From: a virus
Reading direction: 5' to 3' (one strand)
DNA length: 64,000 nt
Virus record (IMG/VR): IMGVR_UViG_3300025128_000026
Span: 1 to 64,000 of that record
The first letter of the stretch is position 1. Each line of letters begins with the position of its first letter. This document shows, piece after piece, positions 44,361 through 51,189 of this stretch. Under the pieces are notes generated by a model. That model ran no database searches. It was not told where the DNA came from and was given only the letters and a program-made list of their open reading frames with translations. A program made the translations under genes and the position numbers.

Positions 44361-44386
44361 GTACCTGCCCCGAAGGGCCTCCAGTA
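44361..44386 (-). terminator. UUCG-loop hairpin upstream of decoration gene
   Basis: GCCC (44367-44370) and GGGC (44375-44378) close the loop CGAA, read as GCCC-UUCG-GGGC on the minus strand, with GTAC boxes flanking (44361-44364 and 44383-44386). The stem is short and the outer part imperfect. It lies between the 151-aa gene and the decoration gene. Confidence 0.5.
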
Positions 44387-44423
44387 CCATTTAATTTATC
44401 CGTTGGTAAGAATAGTTAAAAAA

Positions 44424-44879
44424 TTAACTTTTCTTTGTACCACCGAAGGTTACACGAGTCTGTCGATCACTATTGATCGGCATACTTGGATGCTGTTCCT
44501 TCATTAAATCATTTTCGATCGCGTCGTTTCTATCTTGAGTTTGTTGTCTAAAATACTCTTCGCGCGACTTGACAATTTCTTCCGGTATCCTTGCCAGCAA
44601 AAGGCCGCCAACTCCGATCACCCCCTTGTATTTTCCGTCATTGATAGTTGGATAATCAACATCTGAATATTCATCAGCTCTCACTAATTCAAATCCAGAT
44701 CTTAACTTGGCTGACATATTTGATGAATCATCAAAACCCATCGATTCAGCTCTTATCCACCTATGTTTAAATCCATCCGGTGCAGGTGGTGCATCTAAAG
44801 ATGATGGTGGAGTCCAAACTTTTTTCTTTTCTTCTACTTTTGTTTGGCTCGCACGGGAGTCTATTTTTTTATCTGTCAT
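44424..44879 (-). CDS. Conserved head-operon protein (151 aa)
   Basis: KVWTPPSSLDAPPAPDGFKH then RWIRAESMGFDDSSNMSAKL, YKGVIGVGGLLLARIPEEIV and REEYFRQQTQDRNDAI. It is a recurrent protein between scaffold and capsid genes in marine podophages, by recollection; role unknown, possibly scaffold-related. The ATG lies 5 bp after the upstream gene. Confidence 0.68.
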   Translation of the reverse strand: MTDKKIDSRASQTKVEEKKKVWTPPSSLDAPPAPDGFKHRWIRAESMGFDDSSNMSAKLRSGFELVRADEYSDVDYPTINDGKYKGVIGVGGLLLARIPEEIVKSREEYFRQQTQDRNDAIENDLMKEQHPSMPINSDRQTRVTFGGTKKS

Positions 44880-44883
44880 ATGC

Positions 44884-45873
44884 TTATCTCTCCTTCGTGA
44901 TATTCAATTGTTTCGCATAAAGTTCTAGTGGCACACCTAATTTTTTAGCTATTGTTACTTGAGACGGCGTGAGCCTCACTGTTTTATTACCGCGACTGTT
45001 ATTTACTTTTCGCGTAGCAGAAGCTACAGTTTGAGTAGGTTTAGTCGATTCCCTAGTTTCAGTTTTAGCAAATTTATGCGGAAAGTCAAGCCTCATCCTT
45101 TTATCTACCTCTGCGTAATACTCATCAGATTTAGGATCAAAGCCTTCTTCCTCGGTTAGTTTTTTATGTAAATCAAATGCAGAATAGGTCATAGCCGAGT
45201 CTGTACCAAACCATGGATTATTCTCAGCCCATTCCTCTGCTTTTGGATCAGGTTTATTTTTAGGAGGAGCTATTGCTTCTTCTAAAGTTCTAGCAGGCAT
45301 TACTGGTTGATCTTTAGTTGCTTCAGCTTGTGCTTTCATTCCAGCAATTCTTGCCTCTTCAACACCTAATCTAGCTATTTCTTTTTGTGCTTCAACCTCA
45401 CCAGCTATGTCGTTGTTTTCTCTAGCAGCAACTAATTTTGCTTTTGCAGCTTCTAAACCAGAAATTATTCTGCCAGACATTGCATCTACATAGTTTGGTT
45501 CTAATTGATTTACTTTTGTTTTAATTTTAGCGTTTTCGTTTTGCACACCTCTAGCAAATTCAAGAGCAGCTTCTCTTTGTCTTTCAGCTTCTCTCCATTT
45601 TTTAGTTAGTTTTGCAATTCTTTTTTTAACGCCCTCGCTATAATCTTCTAATTCTTCTTTTTTCTCTTCTTCTTTTTCTTCTGTTTTTGTTTCTTGTTTT
45701 TCTTCAACGACTTGAACATCCAACTGCTCATCAGATTTCTCAGATGTGTTATCGGACTTAGTATTGTTTTCAACATTTGTTTCCTCTTTCTCGTCTAAAT
45801 TAATCTCAACTTCTGGACCAGACGTATCGATGTCGACCATGGGTTCAGTTTTTTTATTTTCTTCTTCAGGCAT
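44884..45873 (-). CDS. Scaffolding protein (329 aa)
   Basis: Very acidic, low-complexity N-terminus (KSDEQLDVQVVEEKQETKTE), then a long charged helix (about 85-180, with KLTKKWREAERQREAALEFA) and a basic C-terminus (KVNNSRGNKTVRLTPSQVTI). Charge pattern, coiled-coil content and place immediately before the capsid genes fit an assembly scaffold that binds capsid protein through its basic tail. Confidence 0.75.
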   Translation of the reverse strand: MPEEENKKTEPMVDIDTSGPEVEINLDEKEETNVENNTKSDNTSEKSDEQLDVQVVEEKQETKTEEKEEEKKEELEDYSEGVKKRIAKLTKKWREAERQREAALEFARGVQNENAKIKTKVNQLEPNYVDAMSGRIISGLEAAKAKLVAARENNDIAGEVEAQKEIARLGVEEARIAGMKAQAEATKDQPVMPARTLEEAIAPPKNKPDPKAEEWAENNPWFGTDSAMTYSAFDLHKKLTEEEGFDPKSDEYYAEVDKRMRLDFPHKFAKTETRESTKPTQTVASATRKVNNSRGNKTVRLTPSQVTIAKKLGVPLELYAKQLNITKER

Positions 45874-45892
45874 AGTTTGCTCCTTCTATGTT

Positions 45893-46336
45893 TTAATATT
45901 GATGAAATATATCTTCAGGGTTTTCGATGGTTGCTAATACTTCATCATCATTTAGCAATCTTACTTCCCCACCATCGATCTGTATTCTTGATCCAGCGTA
46001 TCTTGCAAAAATAATCCAATCACCTTTTTTACACCAAGGTCCTTCTGGATATCTTTCTTTATCATAACAGTGTGCACCCATTTTTAAGACCATGCCACAA
46101 TTAGATCCAACTTGTTGTCGTTCTAATGTTTCTTGTCCTAAATAAAGTCCACCTTTAGTTTTCTCTTTCATTTTAAAAGGTAAAACTAAAAGTCTCCATC
46201 CAGTTGGTTCTGGTAATTTAGATGATTCTTTTTTTGATAAATCTACTTCTGGTTTTTTCTCAGCTTCTATTTTATCTAATAAAGCTGGTTTAAGTTTTGG
46301 GACCTCTTTTGAGGTCGATAACGGTTCCTTTTTCAT
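45893..46336 (-). CDS. GroES-like co-chaperonin (147 aa)
   Basis: After a variable N-terminus (about 1-45), the GroES fold is visible as GWRLLVLPFKMKEKTKGGLY, GQETLERQQVGSNCGMVLKM (mobile loop region), CKKGDWIIFARYAGSRIQ and GEVRLLNDDEVLATIENPED. It probably works with the host GroEL to fold the capsid protein, as gp31 does in T4. Its location in the head operon agrees. It overlaps the 79-aa gene by 47 bp. Confidence 0.88.
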   Translation of the reverse strand: MKKEPLSTSKEVPKLKPALLDKIEAEKKPEVDLSKKESSKLPEPTGWRLLVLPFKMKEKTKGGLYLGQETLERQQVGSNCGMVLKMGAHCYDKERYPEGPWCKKGDWIIFARYAGSRIQIDGGEVRLLNDDEVLATIENPEDIFHQY

Positions 46337-46529
46337 CTTTTTGCTCCTTATTATCTAGCAGGTTAGAGAGTTCCTGTAACAGTATTTGATACGTGTTAGC
46401 TTGTCCCAACATATACTTGTATTTTTCCATGTTGTCAACACCACCACTAATTAAAACATCGCCTACCTTTTGTAAATTTTCTCTCATTAGTTTTTGTAGT
46501 TTTGAAATTATTACAAACCCATCTTCCAT
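46290..46529 (-). CDS. Small helical protein (79 aa)
   Basis: MEDGFVIISKLQKLMRENLQ and YKYMLGQANTYQILLQELSN give two helices, then a charged tail. It overlaps the co-chaperonin start by 47 bp and its own start touches the 71-aa gene. A helical assembly accessory is likely; no family recognised. Confidence 0.6.
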   Translation of the reverse strand: MEDGFVIISKLQKLMRENLQKVGDVLISGGVDNMEKYKYMLGQANTYQILLQELSNLLDNKEQKDEKGTVIDLKRGPKT

Positions 46530-46744
46530 TATAGCACCGCCTTCTCTGGTTCAAATTCATCTAATACATCCAGTTTTTCTTTTGCAGCAGCTATTCTTTC
46601 AATTTGTTTGTTTACCTCATCTATATGTTGAGGATGTTCACCGATACCCACTGAGTTATCTAAATAAATATTTGCAGTTGCGTCTGCTTCTGCAATCTCA
46701 GCTTCGTATCTAGCTCTAAGTGCTTCTAGTATCGCTCTTCGCAT
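46529..46744 (-). CDS. Small helical protein (71 aa)
   Basis: MRRAILEALRARYEAEIAEA and EVNKQIERIAAAKEKLDVLD form long charged helices, likely a coiled coil. Overlaps the 96-aa gene by 29 bp. Operon place suggests a virion-assembly accessory. Confidence 0.6.
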   Translation of the reverse strand: MRRAILEALRARYEAEIAEADATANIYLDNSVGIGEHPQHIDEVNKQIERIAAAKEKLDVLDEFEPEKAVL

Positions 46745-47006
46745 TTCTTATAGACTCCTTTCCTTTCTTAGCAATTTGAACAACTTTATCTTTACCCATA
46801 ACTTTGGCTCGTTGTTCCATTACTGTTAGTATCTGTATTTTTCTTGCAAACGGTTTTTTAACACGTTTGACTTTTGCAACAGTTGCTCTTGCATCTGCAG
46901 GTGTTGCAAATTTTATCTTAACTGTATCTCTAGGATTCTCATCCGTATACAATCTTCTTCCTGAACCTTTTGGTTTCTTACCCGTTCCTTTTTTTGGATC
47001 CGCCAT
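46716..47006 (-). CDS. Basic protein of marine phage type (96 aa)
   Basis: N-terminus KKGTGKKPKGSGRRLYTDEN, a DTVKIKFAT segment and a Lys-rich helix end. The motif GKKPKGSGRRLYTDENP recurs in many marine phages by recollection. Its ATG lies within the end of the 43-aa gene. Likely a DNA/RNA-binding or virion protein. Confidence 0.68.
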   Translation of the reverse strand: MADPKKGTGKKPKGSGRRLYTDENPRDTVKIKFATPADARATVAKVKRVKKPFARKIQILTVMEQRAKVMGKDKVVQIAKKGKESIRNAKSDTRST

Positions 47007-47109
47007 TAATAACTCCTTTTAATACTTTTGCCTGACCTGCGTGTGCTTTAGACGCTTTTTTTAAAGCTTTAACAACTTTTTTAATTTTTTTCTTTTTGTT
47101 GTTTAACAT
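46978..47109 (-). CDS. Tiny lysine-rich protein (43 aa)
   Basis: A strong AAGGAGATGGAA site precedes an ATG at 47107-47109. The frame is almost all Lys (NNKKKKIKKVVKALKKASKA) and ends in GGSKKRNG, overlapping the next start. It belongs to the run of basic small proteins here. Confidence 0.6.
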   Translation of the reverse strand: MLNNKKKKIKKVVKALKKASKAHAGQAKVLKGVINGGSKKRNG

Positions 47110-47396
47110 TTCCATCTCCTTCTAGCCTGACGTATTCGTGAGTTCGGATCATTACGAGTTTTTGCTGATGCTCTTTTGAGTTGCCCTAGTGAACGTGCGC
47201 AGTAAGACTTTCTACGTTTGGCAGCTTTTGATCCTGGCTTCACTTTTCCAGTCACGGCTGTTTTTAACTTAGAACCTGGGTTAAGTCTTCTATAAGCTTT
47301 GACTCCAGCTTCTGTCATTCCAGCCCCTTTTTTAGTGGGTCTAAAATTTTTTTTATTTCTTGCAGGCATTGTACCTTTTGAATAAAACTGTCTCAT
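47103..47396 (-). CDS. Basic DUF6321-like protein (97 aa)
   Basis: FRPTKKGAGMTEAGVKAYRR followed by NPGSKLKTAVTGKVKPGSKA, then RRKSYCARSLGQLKRASAK and a DPNSRIRQARRRWKC end. This pattern matches a small family found in cyanophages and marine phages (DUF6321 by recollection). DNA-binding or virion packaging role is possible but unproven. First base pairs overlap the preceding gene. Confidence 0.72.
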   Translation of the reverse strand: MRQFYSKGTMPARNKKNFRPTKKGAGMTEAGVKAYRRLNPGSKLKTAVTGKVKPGSKAAKRRKSYCARSLGQLKRASAKTRNDPNSRIRQARRRWKC

Positions 47397-47752
47397 TAGA
47401 TCATGCCTTTATAATATTTTTCATAAGATGGATTACTTAATCTGACTCCACCATAATCTGTGTTGATTGCTGATCCCATATATCCACCCATGGCAGATTT
47501 TTTTCTTTTTGCAAATGTTGCTGCTCTAGATGGTGTAGGGCCTGTATTCGCTTTTGCTTGTTTTCTTCTTACGGCACCCGCACGCTGCCCTTTGGTCATC
47601 GCTCTTGCTTTTGCAATGGGCACGCATTTTGGATATTTTTTTCTTTTTTCGCCACCACTTCGTCCACATTTCGGGTATGAACCATCTGGCCGCTTGTTTG
47701 CAATATCGACCCAGTTTTCCTTCACCCATGCTCGTAGACCTTTTTTGGCCAT
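47396..47752 (-). CDS. Basic DUF5872-like protein (118 aa)
   Basis: GLRAWVKENWVDIANKRPDG, YPKCGRSGGEKRKKYPKCVP (two cysteines) and KARAMTKGQRAGAVRRKQAK. By recollection this matches DUF5872-type proteins. Strongly cationic. Linked by one-base overlaps (ATGA style) to the genes on either side. Confidence 0.68.
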   Translation of the reverse strand: MAKKGLRAWVKENWVDIANKRPDGSYPKCGRSGGEKRKKYPKCVPIAKARAMTKGQRAGAVRRKQAKANTGPTPSRAATFAKRKKSAMGGYMGSAINTDYGGVRLSNPSYEKYYKGMI

Positions 47753-48003
47753 TAGACCATCCTTGTCAATTTCTTTTTATCAGACATGATAGCACCACAA
47801 CCTCTTGCAACACTACCAGAACCATAAAATTTTCTATCGCTCATCATGCCACCACCGGCAGCTTTCTTACGATTTTTCTTTTTGCCACCAGGTGTAACTT
47901 TACCTGAACATACAGCTGATGCGTACATGTTCGCGTATGCAGACGGGTAAACTTTAAATTTACGCTTCGCTGCTGCTTTACCTCTTGGACAAAGTTTAGC
48001 CAT
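47752..48003 (-). CDS. Basic protein with CPRGKAAAKRKF motif (83 aa)
   Basis: MAKLCPRGKAAAKRKFKVYP then AYANMYASAVCSGKVTPGGK and a Gly-rich, Lys-rich tail. CPRGK...AYANxYAS is a recurrent signature of marine phage small proteins. Probably binds nucleic acid or sits in the virion. Confidence 0.7.
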   Translation of the reverse strand: MAKLCPRGKAAAKRKFKVYPSAYANMYASAVCSGKVTPGGKKKNRKKAAGGGMMSDRKFYGSGSVARGCGAIMSDKKKLTRMV

Positions 48004-48197
48004 TAAACTTTACCACCTTTTCTTTTCATAGCTCGTCCACCGCCTTTGTAAGCGATACCACCACCCATGAAAGGTGATCTTTTATCTTTTGCCATACCAC
48101 CTTCTTTCAAGAAGCCCATGTTGTTTCTAACTTCTTTAGGTAGTTTTGGTAAACCTTTATTATCTGCTGGTATTGGTTTTAAATTTTTTCCAGGCAT
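48003..48197 (-). CDS. Small Gly/Lys-rich protein (64 aa)
   Basis: MPGKNLKPIPADNKGLPKLP, then NNMGFLKEGGMAKDKRSPFM and GGGIAYKGGGRAMKRKGGKV. Linked to neighbours by base-sharing starts and stops. It continues the basic-protein run and carries GG-rich motifs like the structural proteins. Function unknown. Confidence 0.62.
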   Translation of the reverse strand: MPGKNLKPIPADNKGLPKLPKEVRNNMGFLKEGGMAKDKRSPFMGGGIAYKGGGRAMKRKGGKV

Positions 48198-48583
48198 TAT
48201 TTTTTCCCTCCGTTTTTAAATATTTGTGTTCCCTTTATACCATATATGCTCGCGACCACAAGGATCCACAAATTTGTGAACCATGACGGGAGCTGCTGGA
48301 ACTGCTCAAAGAATTCTTTTATCTTTGCAGCCGCACCCGGATCATCCGAGAAGACCCCGTACGCAATCACTAATATCGGGAGCGTTAACACGACCAACAC
48401 GAACTCGTCTTTCCAGTCCGACTGTCTTGCTTCCAATAATTTGCCCTGGTACTCGCTCTCCCCACGGGCCATCTTATCTGCGTGCATCAATTGTGCATCA
48501 GCCATTTTCATTTTAGTCTCTTGTTTCTTTTTATAGATGTGCGTTGCCGCGTTTAATCCTAATTTAAGTGCTGAAAACCACAT
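48197..48583 (-). CDS. 3-TM holin-like protein (128 aa)
   Basis: N-terminal charged helix (KKQETKMKMADAQLMHADKM, RGESEYQGKLLEARQSDWKD) then hydrophobic EFVLVVLTLPILVIAYGVFS and SWFTNLWILVVASIYGIKG. This matches the 3-TM holin class (PF11351-like) used for cell lysis or gene-transfer-agent release. It is next to the portal, away from the M15 endolysin at 5.6 kb. Confidence 0.76.
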   Translation of the reverse strand: MWFSALKLGLNAATHIYKKKQETKMKMADAQLMHADKMARGESEYQGKLLEARQSDWKDEFVLVVLTLPILVIAYGVFSDDPGAAAKIKEFFEQFQQLPSWFTNLWILVVASIYGIKGTQIFKNGGKK

Positions 48584-48584
48584 A

Positions 48585-51086
48585 TTAATTTCCCTTTCTT
48601 ATAATAGATATTGAATCTGGAGTTTTGTCGTCTTTTAAAGCGCTTTGAAGCAAAGTTTTTTCTATAGAAGTCTCTGCACGAAGATTTGCAAGCTGTTCAT
48701 TCTGTTCTAGCTTCTCATCTTGGTTTTGATCGTTCATCATTGCTCTCATTTTATCAAGATCCAATCTTTGTTGACCTTCACGCTCTTTTCTAGCGTTTTC
48801 TTGTGCTTGTAAATCCAATTCTCTTGCTCTTAATGCAGCAATTGGATCATTTCCATAGTCACCGTTGATTTTTTTCTCTTCATTCATAAAATCTTCAGTC
48901 ATTTCTGCAATTAAAATTGCTTTTCTTGACTCAATCTTCTGTTGTAGCATCTGAATATCGTTTTGAAGGTTAGGATTTTGCATCATCGCCTGTGGATTTT
49001 GCATCATTTGCAACATTTGTTGTAATTTTCCTAGTTCTTCTCTAAATTCTAGCTCAATTTGCTCTTGTGCCATCAAAGAAATGTGTTCTAAACAGTTTTT
49101 ATGAAGTGCTGCACCTATCATTGGTGCATTTTTTACCATTGTTGTGCCCATAAAGTTTAAATGAGCTGTCATATGTGCTCTATGATCCTGTCCTGGAAAC
49201 GCTTGGAAAGGTTTTCCGGCTAATGCATCGATGTGTTCCAGTGCAGGATCTTTTGGTGTGGGTGGTTGAGGTTTTTTTAAGAGTAAATCTACATCTTTTA
49301 CACCCAAAGCTTCATACATATTTCTAAATACTTCGTATTGATTATGTAATTGTGGGTTAGCTGCTGCTAATTGCATTTGAGTTTGTGCTAAAGATATTCT
49401 TTGTGCTTGAGAAAATATGTTTGGATCTGCAACAGGTAGAATATCTATTCTATCATCAAAGTCAGTTTGTTTAATTTGTCTTTGTCCACCGATAACATCG
49501 TAAGGATATACAGGTGGTAGATATAATTTACATACTCTAGCCATTAAAGTAAATTCTTGTTTCATTGAAGCATACAATCTTTTGTGAACTGCAGACATCA
49601 CACGAGATCCTCTCTCTAACATAGCAACAGTTGTACCCACCGCTGCTTGTTGATTACCATCTCCTATTTGTAAATCTGCAATTGCTGCAAATCTTTGACC
49701 TGCTTGCACCACACTTCCTAATAAATTAAATAATGTAGCTGATGGTTCTTTAAATGGTAAAGGCATAAATGCATCTCTGATACTTCCACCAGGTGCATCT
49801 ACATCTTTGAACTCTCCAGGTTGAATGGGTTGTGCTTCATCTTTAACTCTAATACCACGCATCTTAAATCCTGCTGGCATGTTTGATAAAGTTCCTGCAT
49901 CTAACAATGATCTTAGTGCCATTGTTGCAGTTCTAGATAATCCACCGATCATGTGAATCAAACCAAAACCATAAAAACCAAGACCTGGTAAAAATTTAAA
50001 GTGAACAAAATACTGTATTTTCTTTTTCATTTTATCACCAACTTCGTAGTTTCTTCTAATCGATAAAACTTCTTTTGATGATTCTTCTATTGTTACAATG
50101 TATGGTAATTTAATTCCTGTGGGCTCAGATTCAGGACTCATGTCTTCAAAACCCATCAAGTCTAAATCAACATGACACTCTAACAATGTAAATATTTTTT
50201 GATCTTTACTTTTTGTTCGACCTTCTAACTCACGTTCTTTTCGATCTGTTTCACTTTCTTGATCTTGACCTGGAGTTAGTTCAATGTCTCTGTAAAAACC
50301 TGCAACTTGTTGTTTACGTAAATCGTTCTCTGACATTTTAACCACATGAATAATTGATTCCGCATCTTCTAATGAGGTAGCAGTATACGGAACAATTAAA
50401 TCATCGGCAGGGACAAACTTTGAAACTGTTCTTTGATGTATATCATCATAGTAAACTTTTTTAAAAGCTGAACCTGATAGTGGCAAATAAAATAACATCT
50501 GATCGAATTCAGCTTCATACTCTTTCATCTCAGACATTATTAAATAGTTTAAATAATCTTTAACACGTAGTGCTTGTTGTTCTTTGTCAGGTGTTGGTAA
50601 CCCAACCATTTGAGTTCTAACAGGACCACCTGCTGGTAATAATTCTTTATAAGCTTGTGCTTGAAACTGAGTGACTGCTTCAGCTAACACTGGGTGAGTT
50701 GCACCTGATGCACCTTTGAATGGTTCTGAAGTTTGTTCGTATTTAAATCCTAAAAGATCTAAACCTTCTCTGTATGCTGACTCCCAATCTTTTCTTGAAC
50801 TTTTGTAATCGCTATAGTTTTCAAATAACTCATGGCCTAATGGACTTAGGATAGAGTCATCTAATAAATCTGCTAAGTTTGCAAAATGGCTTTCGTCTTC
50901 ACCCGGGTTTACTAGACCTGGTTGAAAGTTTACGTCCACTGATCCGTCTGGATTTTCTTGAACGTCAACGGGATTGACAGGTTGCTTCTCTGCCTGCTCT
51001 TCTGCTATCTCTACTTCAACTTCCTCTGGACTAGGTACTTTGATAGTTTGCTCTACGTTGGGTAGAGACTTGTCTATTTCTGCCAT
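48585..51086 (-). CDS. Portal protein, head-to-tail connector (833 aa)
   Basis: SPLGHELFENYSDYKSSRKD, EPFKGASGATHPVLAEAVTQ, AQAYKELLPAGGPVRTQMVG and FVPADDLIVPYTATSLEDAE are typical of phage head-to-tail connecting proteins; GFGLIHMIGGLSRTATMALR is the tunnel/helix part. The C-terminus is helical and Gln-rich (about 680-830). It forms the dodecameric ring through which DNA is packaged by the terminase. A GGAG site precedes its ATG inside the 52-aa gene. Confidence 0.92.
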   Translation of the reverse strand: MAEIDKSLPNVEQTIKVPSPEEVEVEIAEEQAEKQPVNPVDVQENPDGSVDVNFQPGLVNPGEDESHFANLADLLDDSILSPLGHELFENYSDYKSSRKDWESAYREGLDLLGFKYEQTSEPFKGASGATHPVLAEAVTQFQAQAYKELLPAGGPVRTQMVGLPTPDKEQQALRVKDYLNYLIMSEMKEYEAEFDQMLFYLPLSGSAFKKVYYDDIHQRTVSKFVPADDLIVPYTATSLEDAESIIHVVKMSENDLRKQQVAGFYRDIELTPGQDQESETDRKERELEGRTKSKDQKIFTLLECHVDLDLMGFEDMSPESEPTGIKLPYIVTIEESSKEVLSIRRNYEVGDKMKKKIQYFVHFKFLPGLGFYGFGLIHMIGGLSRTATMALRSLLDAGTLSNMPAGFKMRGIRVKDEAQPIQPGEFKDVDAPGGSIRDAFMPLPFKEPSATLFNLLGSVVQAGQRFAAIADLQIGDGNQQAAVGTTVAMLERGSRVMSAVHKRLYASMKQEFTLMARVCKLYLPPVYPYDVIGGQRQIKQTDFDDRIDILPVADPNIFSQAQRISLAQTQMQLAAANPQLHNQYEVFRNMYEALGVKDVDLLLKKPQPPTPKDPALEHIDALAGKPFQAFPGQDHRAHMTAHLNFMGTTMVKNAPMIGAALHKNCLEHISLMAQEQIELEFREELGKLQQMLQMMQNPQAMMQNPNLQNDIQMLQQKIESRKAILIAEMTEDFMNEEKKINGDYGNDPIAALRARELDLQAQENARKEREGQQRLDLDKMRAMMNDQNQDEKLEQNEQLANLRAETSIEKTLLQSALKDDKTPDSISIIRKGN

Positions 51087-51189
51087 TTATTTTCTCCTGT
51101 TTTACTGTCTTAACAGTATTGTATTTAATATTCAACCCTTGTGGTGTCGGTCCTCTTCTTGGTGGTGGACCTGATTTTTTACCTATCAT
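51031..51189 (-). CDS. Small basic protein overlapping portal start (52 aa)
   Basis: MIGKKSGPPPRRGPTPQGLN opens the frame; the ATG overlaps the stop of the 949-aa gene. It continues 56 bp into the portal gene in another frame. The MIGKKSGPPP start recurs in marine podophages by recollection, which supports it. Confidence 0.6.
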   Translation of the reverse strand: MIGKKSGPPPRRGPTPQGLNIKYNTVKTVKQEKINGRNRQVSTQRRANYQST

